Part shown: in pieces, positions 9,901-17,895 of the stretch
How the letters are laid out: each line of letters starts with the position of its first letter
How positions within the stretch are numbered: the stretch's first letter is position 1
Assembly: GCA_900544965.1 (NCBI GenBank)
Contig: UQXE01000003.1
Location: forward strand, 19,920-83,919
Length of the DNA: 64,000 nucleotides
Origin: an uncultured Eubacteriales bacterium
GTDB lineage: Bacteria; Bacillota; Clostridia; Christensenellales; CAG-138
Direction of reading: 5' to 3'
The notes under the pieces: generated by a model
The model's database searches: none
What the model saw: only the letters and a program-made list of their open reading frames with translations
Told to the model about the DNA's origin: nothing
Program-made: the position numbers and the translations under genes

Positions 9901-10268
9901 AACCTGTCGCATTCGGCGGTAAACCCCGGCTTTCCAGCAATGCGGCCATATACCTTAAGATCCGGTTTGCGCTCCTCCAGAGCCTTGCGGATCATCATCA
10001 GCTTTCCCTGGTGCGACAAGAACACGCGGTTGTCCCCGGTTTCTCGCAGCACCTTTGACGCCAGGGTTGTAAACGAAAAGACAACAGCGTCAAGCAAGCC
10101 GCTTTCAAGCGACTCGGCAAGACGCCGCTCGCTTTCAAATGTAAACTGCTCGGGTACAATCAGCACCGCGCGTTCACCTTTATCCAGCAGCCCGCGGATT
10201 CGGCTAAACAGCAGCGCCGTCTTGCGCGAACCAGCCCTGCCCGCGATAAATTCAAGGGAAATGGACAT
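6951..10268 (-). CDS. addB: ATP-dependent helicase/nuclease subunit B (AddB)
   Basis: An 1105-residue protein, close to the family's usual 1150. AddB pairs with AddA to process double-strand DNA ends up to a Chi site for RecA-dependent repair. The N-terminus has a Walker A-like GRAGSRKTA (residues 9-17) with Arg where Gly is usual. The C-terminal nuclease shows GKIDRMD and VIDYKTG. The four Cys that hold the AddB 4Fe-4S cluster are present: one in SCPFRHF and three as CDWCDYAGVC, the same C-x2-C-x5-C spacing as in B. subtilis. Start at 10268 is supported by GGAGGG upstream. The partner addA is not adjacent and not in the window. thpR lies 60 bases upstream on the same strand. Confidence 0.93.
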   Translation of the reverse strand: MSISLEFIAGRAGSRKTALLFSRIRGLLDKGERAVLIVPEQFTFESERRLAESLESGLLDAVVFSFTTLASKVLRETGDNRVFLSHQGKLMMIRKALEERKPDLKVYGRIAGKPGFTAECDRLFTRLKRFLITPDALRSAAEYSGAPDALSAKLRDLALLYECVEDHLAARYMDGEDIVNSLIDRMGRSSLCGAHVFVDGFEFLTEQKYRVLARLMEVAASMTVTVCVDFNGSCRDRGLFIPGLTSYQRLREIGEEQGCRISMVNMERNGSEGYSAELSHMERELFAQPPAPYSGSGGCVSVFTASGLRAEAEAVCNAIVRAAQEGTRYRDMAVIVSDMETYAPLLNRTMRRYRIPFFMDLKRPLDRHPISVLLLSALKCIVNGFSQPDVLELLKCGLLNIDRDSAELFENHILKFGLKGTRLFEPIEAADVKAGIERVRSSLIDPLLRLRRSLSDAASAMEKTRALYSYMCEMDVYGSLNAAVGSLREDGELELAEETAQAWDAVIELLDQLYAIMGDVRVSTRRYMAVLEEGLSAYKVGVIPTTADQVLVGDVDRTCATAVSRLFVVGCCEGLFPKKPSEDGVINDSELVFLRSAGLPTWETSTERASGNVFGIYSALSKAKNRLWLSYTASAGVNGGIPSSAIDRLRELFTVDEQTDVGGGMVPSHPQAGLAMLAKEMRRLADTGSSSKSRGGLYAWFKASPEYRSAVDSMEKALFFSPHVEPFGRDMARLLYGSGMQGSATRFETFNSCPFRHFMRFGMRAYVREEFKERSADKGVFYHEALDGFMRLVIDRGIDPSALTYEDVESLLAEVFDVLIPSHNRGVLVSSPRAEAECAVMMRTVKATAWAAVQQMKRGGFIPEKSEVTFGLGGTYPPLELRLDDGTVFLVTGKIDRMDVSRDGGRYIRVIDYKTGGMAFDYGELFLGLKLQLPLYVAAIMAAGCAADIAGMYYMPVTEPKLEDAQSEEKLEELLLKAFRLSGITVNELDVIGLTDNFEGASSIIEARRNKDGVLTGRGLVPSSGMRAVVDFSKRRAVETLRDIMDGHADAAPYSYGNNKSACDWCDYAGVCMFDAKFRGCSMRKIVKMDKTGFFHGIGGNEGDR

Positions 10269-10327
10269 TTAAAAACCCTCCGTAAGAAGCTAATAAACGA
10301 TTATACAGCTAGTAAGATCAAATCGTA

Positions 10328-10864
10328 TTATAAAAATTTCTCCCTGTGAAGAACCGAGTATACCATCTCCCCGTTCAAACGCGCGCTTTCAAACAGTGTA
10401 ATCGAATTCACCCGCATCGACGCGTTAAGCGGTTCATCCCTAAGCTCCGCTTCAACAAGATCGTCATGCGAAACGTTTCGCCCGAGAGTAATATGCGGAA
10501 CATAACCCTTGCGCTCCCTGGGAAAACCATTGTCCGACATTGCGTACTGGAGGGATTCGTACAGGGCGTTGAGTTCGCTGAGGCCGCCCTTTACCTCAAC
10601 AATCGAGGTCCTGGAACCGCCTCTTTGAAAGCAGTTATATCTCCCTAGATGCAGTTCAAAGGGACGTATGCCCCGCACGCTTTTCTGCACGGCGCTCACG
10701 GCCCCGTGCAGGTCCGATGTTTCACCTATAAAATGCAGCGTAAGGTGCATGTTCCGCGCCGGTACAAACCTGCCGCCGCAGCTTAGCTGCTTAAGCGCGC
10801 TCTGAATCCTCGCAAGCTCGGCGCGCATCTGACCAGGCAGTTCTATGGCAACAAACAATCGCAT
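10328..10864 (-). CDS. thpR: RNA 2',3'-cyclic phosphodiesterase (2'-5' RNA ligase family)
   Basis: A 178-residue protein of the 2H phosphoesterase superfamily. The two catalytic HxT motifs are seen as HLTLHFIG (about residue 42) and HITLGR (about residue 126), at normal separation. The N-terminus RLFVAIELP is typical. The enzyme opens 2',3'-cyclic phosphates on RNA ends; the original 'ligase' name reflects a reverse activity in vitro. I place the start at ATG 10864 behind AGGAGG; a longer frame to 10888 starts inside or upstream of that ribosome site. It is followed by addB, probably in one transcript. Physiological substrate unknown. Confidence 0.88.
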   Translation of the reverse strand: MRLFVAIELPGQMRAELARIQSALKQLSCGGRFVPARNMHLTLHFIGETSDLHGAVSAVQKSVRGIRPFELHLGRYNCFQRGGSRTSIVEVKGGLSELNALYESLQYAMSDNGFPRERKGYVPHITLGRNVSHDDLVEAELRDEPLNASMRVNSITLFESARLNGEMVYSVLHREKFL

Positions 10865-11026
10865 GTTAACCTCCTGTTTTTTGTACATTATAACATAGAA
10901 AGGGCTGTAAATACCTATAAAAGGCGCCGTGCCGTAATGTTGATATGGCTTTGTAAAGGTCCGCTTCTCAATTATGCATATTGGGTTTTCAGCATTTATA
11001 TATTGGATTCCATATAAATTTTATCT

Positions 11027-11054
11027 TTGCATATGATTCATTTTGTGCTATCAT
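11027..11054 (+). promoter_or_regulatory. Promoter of the five-gene dehydrogenase operon
   Basis: TTGCAT, 16 bases, TATCAT, 36 bases before the GTG start of the first gene. A moderate match to sigma-A; no operator or riboswitch was recognised. Confidence 0.5.
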
Positions 11055-11090
11055 CCTTGTGATAAGAACTATACATAGGGAGATACGCCC

Positions 11091-11396
11091 GTGAGGATTG
11101 AAAATCATCCGATTCTGGATTTTAACAGGGGTAAACGCGTTACATTTACTTATAACGGCAAGCCGATAAGCGCCTATGAGGGCGAGTCGATAGCCGCCGC
11201 CCTGCACGCGGCCGGAGTTAAGGTTTTGGGCTACAGCCAGAACCTGCGCCGCCCCCGCGGCTTTTACTGCGCTATAGGCAACTGCTCTTCGTGCATGATG
11301 GTTGTGGACGGTGTCCCCAATGTCAAGACGTGCGTTACCGAGGTCAGGGACGGCATGAGGGTTGAGCTTCAGGAAGGTAAGGGAGTAATCGTATGA
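11091..11396 (+). CDS. (2Fe-2S) ferredoxin-like subunit of an FAD amino-acid dehydrogenase complex
   Basis: A 101-residue protein with GTG start behind GGGAGA. It has the fold of the small alpha-type subunit in HcnA/OoxA/LhpF-like complexes: a beta-grasp ferredoxin with CAIGNCSSC and, further on, TC, giving the four Cys for one 2Fe-2S cluster. EGESIAAALHAAG and PRGFYCAIGNCSSCMMVVDG are characteristic of this subfamily, in which the domain is also found at the N-terminus of sarcosine oxidase alpha. It should pass electrons from the flavin subunits to an acceptor. The stop overlaps the next start by four bases (ATGA), indicating coupled translation with its FAD partner. Confidence 0.85.
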   Translation: MRIENHPILDFNRGKRVTFTYNGKPISAYEGESIAAALHAAGVKVLGYSQNLRRPRGFYCAIGNCSSCMMVVDGVPNVKTCVTEVRDGMRVELQEGKGVIV

Positions 11397-12475
11397 AGGA
11401 ATGTGAACTTCTCATCGTCGGAGGAGGCCCCGCCGGCCTGTGCGCTGCTATTAACGCCGCGAGGGCAGGCGCTAGCGTGACGCTTTTAGAGCGCAGTCCC
11501 CGCCTTGGCGGGCAGCTGGTAAAGCAGACGCATATGTTTTTTGGCGCAAAGGAGCAGTACGCGTCCACGCGGGGCGTGGATATCGCCCCGATACTCGTCG
11601 ATGCGCTTAACGCATATAAAGACCGTGTCGAGGTGTTGACTGACACCGTATGTACCGGCATCTATGAGGACGGCGTGGTTACAGCTCTATATAAAGAGGA
11701 GCGTTACATCAAGCTGAAACCAAAGGCGGTAATAATAGCAGCCGGCGCGTCTGAAAAAAACCTGGCCTTTATAAACAACGATCTCCCCGGAATATATGGC
11801 GCGGGAGCGGTGCAGACGCTTATGAACGTATACGGGGTGGTTCCTGGCAAGAGCGTGGTTATGCTTGGCGCGGGCAACATTGGACTTATCGTAAGCTATC
11901 AGCTTATGCAGGCGGGCATAGAGGTAAAATGCATACTCGACGCCGCACAGAAAATAGGCGGCTACCTTGTACATGCTTCAAAGGTTGCGCGAATGGGCGT
12001 ACCCATACTCATCGGGCATACGGTTAAGCGCGCCATAGGAAACGATTGCCTTGAAGCGGTTGAGGTGGTAAAGCTGGACGAACGCTTTAATGAAATCCCA
12101 GGCTCCGAGTTCGTAATCAATGCCGACACCCTGTGCGTTTCCATAGGGCTTACGCCGCTGTGCGAGCTGATTTCGATGGCTGGCGCCAAAATGAGGTACG
12201 TTCCCACCCTTGGGGGTCTAGTGCCGTTAAGGAACGCCGAGTATGAAACCACCGTTGAAAACCTGTTCGTGGCGGGCGATTCGTCGGGGGTTGAGGAGGC
12301 CTCGGCCGCCATGGTCGAGGGCTATATAGCGGGCCTGTGCGCCGCATCCAAGCTTGGGTACCGAATCAGCGGACATGATGAAGCCATTGACGAATACAGG
12401 CGCCAGATGGATTCGCTGCGCTCAGGCCCTGCGGGCGAGCATATAAAAAGAGGAATAGAACAGGCCGCTCTGTAA
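11393..12475 (+). CDS. FAD/NAD(P)-binding oxidoreductase subunit (HcnB/OoxA-like)
   Basis: A 360-residue flavoprotein. The N-terminal Rossmann motif is GGGPAGLCAAINAARAG and the second nucleotide-binding site is MLGAGNIGLIVSYQLMQAG. Near the C-terminus the FAD contact VAGDSSGVEEASAAMVEG is seen. This is the pyridine nucleotide-disulfide reductase-like subunit of D-hydroxyproline, opine, glycine (cyanide-forming) and archaeal L-proline dehydrogenase complexes. In those enzymes the catalytic oxidation occurs in the other flavin subunit (here 13312-14460), while this one probably handles electron transfer to a soluble carrier. It is translationally coupled to the ferredoxin gene upstream. The actual amino acid substrate cannot be decided from sequence. 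Confidence 0.85.
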   Translation: MKECELLIVGGGPAGLCAAINAARAGASVTLLERSPRLGGQLVKQTHMFFGAKEQYASTRGVDIAPILVDALNAYKDRVEVLTDTVCTGIYEDGVVTALYKEERYIKLKPKAVIIAAGASEKNLAFINNDLPGIYGAGAVQTLMNVYGVVPGKSVVMLGAGNIGLIVSYQLMQAGIEVKCILDAAQKIGGYLVHASKVARMGVPILIGHTVKRAIGNDCLEAVEVVKLDERFNEIPGSEFVINADTLCVSIGLTPLCELISMAGAKMRYVPTLGGLVPLRNAEYETTVENLFVAGDSSGVEEASAAMVEGYIAGLCAASKLGYRISGHDEAIDEYRRQMDSLRSGPAGEHIKRGIEQAAL

Positions 12476-12549
12476 AATGGCCGCAACCGTCTTAGATTTA
12501 AATAATTAAACTATATGCGGCGTTTTGCCGCTGCGCATAGGAGACCGAT

Positions 12550-13038
12550 ATGTTTGAACAAACTGGCGTGCCCAGCGCCGAAATGATAATGCGAAAGTTT
12601 CCAACGGTCGAACGCATAAACCGGGGTAAGGTTGCCGTAGTGGAGTGTTATAAACGCATCCCGTGCAACCCCTGTCAAACCGCGTGCAGGTTCGGCGCCA
12701 TAGAGGTTGGAAGCGATATAAACAATATCCCAGAGCTGAACGCTGAGGCCTGCACAGGCTGCGGGCTGTGCGTAAGCCGCTGTCCAGGCCTGGCTATCAT
12801 GATAGTTGACGGCAGCGCTGACCCGCAAAGCGTTGATATACAAATACCATACGAGTTTCTGCCCCTTCCGGAAAAGGGTGAAACGGTTCGCGCCCTTGAC
12901 CGTGCCGGAGCTTTTGTGTGCATGGCTACGGTGGTGGACGTTAAAAATCCGGCTGCTTTTGACAGAACGCCGGTTATATGTATAAGAGTTCCGCGCGGGC
13001 ATATGTACAGCGTGCGCAATATAGCATTGGAGGCGTGA
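12550..13038 (+). CDS. 4Fe-4S ferredoxin-type subunit of the dehydrogenase complex
   Basis: A 162-residue protein with two Cys clusters: CNPCQTAC near residue 39 and CTGCGLCVSRCPG near residue 75, enough for two 4Fe-4S clusters in a bacterial ferredoxin arrangement. The rest is a beta-rich C-terminal tail. Separate 4Fe-4S proteins of this kind accompany the HcnABC-like flavin subunits in clostridial and archaeal dye-linked dehydrogenases. It sits 74 bases after the FAD subunit gene and five bases before the next gene. It probably wires the complex to ferredoxin or another low-potential acceptor; this is inference from the cluster types. Confidence 0.85.
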   Translation: MFEQTGVPSAEMIMRKFPTVERINRGKVAVVECYKRIPCNPCQTACRFGAIEVGSDINNIPELNAEACTGCGLCVSRCPGLAIMIVDGSADPQSVDIQIPYEFLPLPEKGETVRALDRAGAFVCMATVVDVKNPAAFDRTPVICIRVPRGHMYSVRNIALEA

Positions 13039-13043
13039 GGGAT

Positions 13044-13319
13044 ATGGATGAAACCATCATTTGCAGATGCTCCGACGTTACGCTGGGGCGCGTGAGGGAG
13101 CTGATTTCCCAGGGTTATACGTCCATGGACGAGATAAAGCGGATAACGCGGCTGGGTATGGGGCCCTGTCAAGGGAAAACCTGCTCCCTGCTCGTTATGC
13201 GCGAGATAGCGGCAATGACAGGCGTTGGAATCGACGGGCAGGCTTCCCAGACGGTGAGGCCTCCCGCTTCCGGTATACGATTGGAGCTTATAGCAAGGGA
13301 GGCTGAGGGGCATGCGTAA
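13044..13319 (+). CDS. BFD-like (2Fe-2S)-binding subunit
   Basis: A 91-residue protein starting at ATG 13044, where GTGAGGG lies just upstream; the longer frame to 12978 runs inside the preceding gene. It carries the BFD-like fold signature CRCSDVTLGRV followed by MGPCQGKTC, giving a Cys set C-x-C plus C-x4-C for one 2Fe-2S cluster. In relatives such as LhpE/OoxB and sarcosine oxidase alpha this domain is fused to the FAD subunit; here it is free-standing. Its end overlaps the next start by eight bases, so it is coupled to the catalytic subunit. Confidence 0.85.
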   Translation: MDETIICRCSDVTLGRVRELISQGYTSMDEIKRITRLGMGPCQGKTCSLLVMREIAAMTGVGIDGQASQTVRPPASGIRLELIAREAEGHA

Positions 13320-14460
13320 GAGCGCTGAGGTGATTATCGTCGGCGGCGGAATCTCCGGCTGTTCCATCGCCTACAACCTTGCCAAAAAAGGCGTGAAGGA
13401 TATTGTCGTTTTGGAAAAGCGGTTCATATGCGGCGGTTCCACCGGAGCGTGCGGCGCAGGGGTGCGCATGCAGTGGGGCACCGAGATGAACTGCCGCTTT
13501 TCAAAGTTCAGTATAGAATTATATCAAAAGGCGAATGAAACGCTCGAATACGACGGGGATATCGAATTCAGGCAGTCAGGCTATCTGCTTATATCAGACG
13601 ATGAGCGCGAGCTGGCCCAATTTGAAAAGAACATTGAGGTACAGCATGAGTGCGGCATACCTTCGCGCATGGTCACGCTGAAGGAGGCTAAGGAACTCGT
13701 ACCCCATCTCAACACCGATATTTTAAAGGGCGCCGCGTTCTGTGAAAAGGACGGCTTTTTAAACCCGTTTTTAACCACCGACGCGTTTTACAGGGCCGCG
13801 CGGCGCATGGGTGTTGAATTCCATACCAATACGACCGTAACGGATATAGCGGTTGAAAACGGCCGCGTAACAGGGGTGCTTACCGATAAAGGGTTTATAG
13901 CGTCAAACCGCGTAGTAAACGCGGCGGGCGGTTTTTCAAAGGAAATCGCGGCTATGGCCGGAGTAACCCTGCCGGTATACAAGGAGCGGCATCAGATACT
14001 GGTAACGGAGCCCGTAGAGTCTATTCAGGGGCCGATGGTAATGTCTTTTGGCATGAACCTATACGTGCAGCAGTCGCCGCACGGTTCTTTCATAATGGGG
14101 CGCGGAGACGATGGCGAGCCAAGGGACGGCCGCGTAACTTCGTCATGGCATTTCCTTGACGGGATGGCGGCTACCGTCTGCCGGGTGCTTCCTCCTATAG
14201 GCAAACTAAGGCTGGTGCGCCAGTGGGCGGGGCTTTATAACATAACGCCCGACAGGCAGCCTATCTATGAAAGCTCTGAGGAGGTCAGCGGATTTTATAT
14301 GGCGGTAGGATTCTCAGGACACGGCTTCATGTTCGGACCCATGACGGGAGTTGTGATGAGCGAGCTTATCCTTGGCGAGGAGCCTACCGTTGACATAAGC
14401 AAGCTGTCGCTCAAGCGTTTTGAGCGCGGCGAAATGATGTTTGAGCCTTCGGTCGTTTAG
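13312..14460 (+). CDS. FAD-dependent amino-acid oxidoreductase, DAO family (catalytic subunit)
   Basis: A 382-residue member of the D-amino-acid oxidase/glycine oxidase/sarcosine oxidase beta family. The dinucleotide-binding motif is GGGISGCSIAYNLAKKG at the N-terminus; GGSTGACGAGVRMQWG and the C-terminal GFSGHGFMFGP are family hallmarks. This subunit should oxidise the C-N bond of an amino or imino acid (proline, hydroxyproline, sarcosine or a D-amino acid) and pass electrons to the Fe-S subunits of the operon. The five genes are packed within 3.4 kb with overlaps, so they probably form one complex. No racemase, dehydratase or reductase gene is nearby to fix the substrate. Confidence 0.87.
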   Translation: MRKSAEVIIVGGGISGCSIAYNLAKKGVKDIVVLEKRFICGGSTGACGAGVRMQWGTEMNCRFSKFSIELYQKANETLEYDGDIEFRQSGYLLISDDERELAQFEKNIEVQHECGIPSRMVTLKEAKELVPHLNTDILKGAAFCEKDGFLNPFLTTDAFYRAARRMGVEFHTNTTVTDIAVENGRVTGVLTDKGFIASNRVVNAAGGFSKEIAAMAGVTLPVYKERHQILVTEPVESIQGPMVMSFGMNLYVQQSPHGSFIMGRGDDGEPRDGRVTSSWHFLDGMAATVCRVLPPIGKLRLVRQWAGLYNITPDRQPIYESSEEVSGFYMAVGFSGHGFMFGPMTGVVMSELILGEEPTVDISKLSLKRFERGEMMFEPSVV

Positions 14461-14836
14461 AAGCCCTAGGGATTAAGCGGCGAAAAAAGTACCGCGCTTT
14501 GAGCTGTCCTGGATCATTTTTACGTTACTTAAAAGGTATGGCCGAATGCTTAGTGTATTTACGGACGCCTGGAGTCCGCTTGCCTGATACTGTTTAGAAT
14601 ATTTCCTCTGGAATTTTTTCGTCATTTTGGTTGTAAGTAATGCAGGCAAAAGACGGGACCTATCCTAATTTACTTTAACGGAACTCATCAAAGCCGCATT
14701 AAAAATTATGGAAGTTATGGAAGGGCGTAAGCATACGGCGCTTACGCCCTGTTTCCAATGAGTTGCACACAACTGCCTATTATGCAGTTCTATCATTATA
14801 GCTTAGGTGCAGTGCCTTTTGTCGAATTAATATAGC
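14461..14836. other. Intergenic region between convergent genes, with a strong hairpin
   Basis: No gene is seen in these 376 bases. At 14722-14750 there is an 11-base inverted repeat (AGGGCGTAAGC / GCTTACGCCCT) between the convergent dehydrogenase operon and glmS. It has no long T run on either strand, so it may be a terminator for both or only an mRNA-stabilising structure. Confidence 0.5.
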
Positions 14837-16663
14837 TCACTCCACCGTTACCGATTTTGCGAGATTTCTCGGCTTATCAATATCGCAGCCTTTTAAGGAC
14901 GCTACATAGTAGGCGAAAAGCTGAAGCGGTATTATCGTGAGCGACGGCAGCGTCATCTGGCCCCAGTCGGGCAGGAATACCGTGTGGTCCGCCGCCTCTG
15001 CCACGGATTTGTCGCATTCTCTGCAAAGGGCTATCACCACCGCGCCCCTTGCCCTGACCTCCCTTATGTTCGACAGCATCTTTTCCACAAGCGGCGCATA
15101 GGTACACAGCGCTACCACAAGCGTGCCGTCCTCAATGAGTGAAATGGTGCCGTGCTTGAGTTCGCCGGCCGCGTACGCCTCGGAGTGTATATAGGATATC
15201 TCCTTTAATTTTAGCGATCCCTCCAGGGCAAGGGCATAATCTATATTTCTGCCGATAAAGAAGATATCCTTGCTGTTGAAATACAGCGACGCAAGGTACT
15301 GAATCTGCTCACGGTTGCTCAGCAAAGCCTGCACGGCGTCAGGCAGCGCGTTGAACTGCATTATTGCGCCGTTGAGAACATCCTGGTCAAGCGTGCCTTT
15401 GCACTTAGAAATATGCAGCGCAAGAAAATACAATACGAGTATCTGCGCGGAGTACGCCTTTGTCGTCGCCACGGCGATTTCAGGACCGGCGCGGGTGTAG
15501 AGAACGTCTTCGCTCTCCATGGCAATCGTGCTCCCTACGACATTAACTATTGAGATTACGCGCGCCCCGTGCGAACGCGCCTCTCTCAAGGCGTAAAGCG
15601 TATCAAGGGTTTCGCCGGACTGGCTTATCACTATGGCAAGCGTTTTTCCGGTGATAAAATGTTTGCTGTAACGAAACTCGCTCGCCAGCTCTACCGATAC
15701 CGGCACGCCCGCAAGCCGCTCAATCAGCGGACGGCCTACAGCGCCCGCATGATAGGCCGAGCCGCACGCTACAATATATACGCGGTCGATATCCCTCAGG
15801 TCGTCGTCCGTTATATTTTCCAGGGGCAGCGCTATGTCGCCCTCTCGTATGCATGACGACGAGGTGCTTTTGATAACATCGGGCTGCTCAAGTATTTCCT
15901 TCATCATGAAGTGCTCATGACCGCCCTTCTCGGCCGCCTTGACGTCCCAGGTAACGTGCTGGATTTCCTTTTCAATCAGCTCCTCATATTCATTATATAC
16001 CTCTATATGGTCAGCCTCTATAACCGCAATCTCGCCTTCGCTCATTCTGAATATGCGGCGTGTATATTTGAGCATGGCGGTTACATCTGAAGCAATCAGG
16101 TTTTCTCCCTCCCCAATGCCTACTATCAGCGGGCTATCCTTGGTAAGCGCAATCATCCGGTCAGGAAAATCGCTGAACAGTATGCCCAGGGCGTATGAGC
16201 CCTCAAGATGCCTTACCGCCTTATGAACCGCTGATAACGGATCGCCCGCGTAAAAGAAGTCCACCAGCTGTGAGATTATCTCGGTATCGGTATCTGACGC
16301 AAACGTATAGCCATGCTGCTCAAGAAATTGCTTAAGCTCAATATAGTTCTCTATAATCCCGTTGTGCACCACGGCCACCCTGCCGCTGCCCGAAAGATGC
16401 GGATGCGAGTTTATATCCGAAGGCTCCCCATGCGTTGCCCATCTTGTATGGCCTATCCCGGCCGTCCCCTTCATCAACGCGCCGTTTTGGGTTAACTCGC
16501 GCAGCGCGTTCAGCCGTCCTCTTGATTTTGCGACGTCAAGGCCGTCCTCCGTAACAAGCGCAAGGCCGGCTGAGTCATAGCCCCGGTATTCAAGCTTTTC
16601 AAGCGCGTCAATGAGTATTGGCGCGGCGGCGCTTCCGCCAACGTATCCAACAATTCCGCACAT
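14837..16663 (-). CDS. glmS: Glutamine-fructose-6-phosphate aminotransferase (isomerizing)
   Basis: A 608-residue GlmS, the usual length. It makes glucosamine-6-phosphate for peptidoglycan and other amino sugars. MCGIVGYVGG gives the catalytic N-terminal Cys of the glutaminase domain (residues 1-220); two SIS sugar isomerase domains follow, with SQSGETLDTLYALREA in the first and the C-terminal DKPRNLAKSVTVE typical of the family. Start is supported by AGGAG upstream. The leader between the promoter and the start was searched by eye for the glmS ribozyme core seen in many Bacillota and none was found, so regulation here is probably different. Confidence 0.96.
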   Translation of the reverse strand: MCGIVGYVGGSAAAPILIDALEKLEYRGYDSAGLALVTEDGLDVAKSRGRLNALRELTQNGALMKGTAGIGHTRWATHGEPSDINSHPHLSGSGRVAVVHNGIIENYIELKQFLEQHGYTFASDTDTEIISQLVDFFYAGDPLSAVHKAVRHLEGSYALGILFSDFPDRMIALTKDSPLIVGIGEGENLIASDVTAMLKYTRRIFRMSEGEIAVIEADHIEVYNEYEELIEKEIQHVTWDVKAAEKGGHEHFMMKEILEQPDVIKSTSSSCIREGDIALPLENITDDDLRDIDRVYIVACGSAYHAGAVGRPLIERLAGVPVSVELASEFRYSKHFITGKTLAIVISQSGETLDTLYALREARSHGARVISIVNVVGSTIAMESEDVLYTRAGPEIAVATTKAYSAQILVLYFLALHISKCKGTLDQDVLNGAIMQFNALPDAVQALLSNREQIQYLASLYFNSKDIFFIGRNIDYALALEGSLKLKEISYIHSEAYAAGELKHGTISLIEDGTLVVALCTYAPLVEKMLSNIREVRARGAVVIALCRECDKSVAEAADHTVFLPDWGQMTLPSLTIIPLQLFAYYVASLKGCDIDKPRNLAKSVTVE

Positions 16664-16724
16664 AGCAACTCCTTTCGGTCAATGGACGGCGGACATAATC
16701 CACCGATTTTATTTCTAAGAACTG

Positions 16725-16753
16725 ATTATACTATTTATATGCGAAAGTATAAA
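16725..16753 (-). promoter_or_regulatory. Likely promoter of glmS
   Basis: Minus strand TTTATA, 17 bases, TATAAT, about 60 bases before the glmS start. The -10 is perfect and the -35 matches 4 of 6. Confidence 0.55.
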
Positions 16754-16929
16754 GTGAAATGTTTATGAACCTTGGCTTTCACAACTTCATCGACCTGGCA
16801 TGCGCATATATATAACGCCCGTATGCTTAGCCTATGCTGAACGGCCATAGGATCGACATTTGGCCCGCTCTTATTTGACAAAGCGTTGCATAGCCGAGTC
16901 GTTTTTGAGGGGAGCCGGTCGGTTAGTTC

Positions 16930-16958
16930 TTGCTGATTATTATGGGTTAGCGTACAAT
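16930..16958 (+). promoter_or_regulatory. Likely promoter of the ZIP transporter gene
   Basis: TTGCTG, 17 bases, TACAAT, ending 36 bases before the ATG. No Zur- or Fur-like palindrome was recognised around it. Confidence 0.5.
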
Positions 16959-16994
16959 ATAGCTATCAGTTTTGAGTAAAGGGGGATTTGAGGG

Positions 16995-17789
16995 ATGAAG
17001 GACGCGTTATTATGGGCAGCCGCAGGCACCGGCTTTACATTTTTGATGACCTCGCTTGGGGCGTCGGTGGTGTTTTTATTCCGTAAGAGGATCAATGAAA
17101 ATATACAGCGCATCTTTCTGGGATTTGCCGCCGGGGTGATGATCGCCGCGTCGGTATGGAGCCTTCTTATACCCGCTATAGAGGAAGCGGAGGCCTCTGG
17201 TATACCCGGCTTTCTTCCGGCTGCAGGCGGATTTATTTTGGGCGTAGGATTTTTGATGCTTATGGATTCGCTTTTGCCCCACCTCCACCTTACGGCAAAT
17301 AGGACCGAGGGCCTGCCGGCCTCATGGAAGCGCACAACGCTGCTTGTAACCGCCGTTACCCTGCATAACATTCCTGAGGGCATGGCCGTAGGCTTATCGT
17401 TCGCGCTGGCAGCCCAGGGCGGCTCGGAGCCGGCGCTCTTCGCTTCGGCACTGGCGCTGGCATTGGGAATTGGAATACAAAATTTCCCCGAGGGCGCCGC
17501 CATATCGCTGCCGCTCAGGCAGGAGGGCATGCCTGCGGGAAGGGCGTTTGCCTGCGGAAGCCTGTCCGGAGCAGTGGAGCCCATATTCGGCGTTATAGTA
17601 GTGCTGCTCGCCTCAAGCGTAAGGCCCCTGATGCCCTGGCTGCTCTCCTTTGCAGCGGGCGCGATGATGTATGTGGTGGTTGAGGAACTAATACCGGAAG
17701 CCCGCCTTGGCAATCACTCCAATACTGGAACGCTGGGCGTTATGGCTGGATTTTTGATAATGATGATACTGGATGTAGCCTTGGGCTGA
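16995..17789 (+). CDS. ZIP-family divalent metal transporter
   Basis: A 264-residue membrane protein with about eight helices. The metal-binding helices of the ZIP family are clear: HNIPEGMAVG (about residue 124) and NFPEGAAIS (about residue 164), each with the paired His/Asn and Glu ligands. Length and motifs match the GufA-like bacterial ZIPs, which import zinc or related divalent cations into the cytoplasm. A His-containing segment precedes the first motif. Start ATG 16995 has GGGGGATTTGAGGG upstream. It stands alone between divergent glmS and the convergent activator genes. Confidence 0.92.
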   Translation: MKDALLWAAAGTGFTFLMTSLGASVVFLFRKRINENIQRIFLGFAAGVMIAASVWSLLIPAIEEAEASGIPGFLPAAGGFILGVGFLMLMDSLLPHLHLTANRTEGLPASWKRTTLLVTAVTLHNIPEGMAVGLSFALAAQGGSEPALFASALALALGIGIQNFPEGAAISLPLRQEGMPAGRAFACGSLSGAVEPIFGVIVVLLASSVRPLMPWLLSFAAGAMMYVVVEELIPEARLGNHSNTGTLGVMAGFLIMMILDVALG

Positions 17790-17810
17790 TAAATCACTTT
17801 TATAAAGCGT

Positions 17811-17850
17811 TTAAAGGCGCGGCGTTATTGTGATTGACCCGCGCCTTTAA
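17811..17850. terminator. Bidirectional terminator between convergent genes
   Basis: A 12-base inverted repeat (TTAAAGGCGCGG / CCGCGCCTTTAA) with a 16-base loop lies between the ZIP gene and the minus-strand activator gene. T-rich ends occur on both strands. Confidence 0.7.
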
Positions 17851-17895
17851 GCAGTATCCGCCCCGCCGCGGCCGGCGCGTTTGGCTTGACCGCCT

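Noticed and set aside
16664..16724. glmS ribozyme upstream of glmS
   Set aside because: The short leader lacks the ribozyme core sequences and is too short for it.
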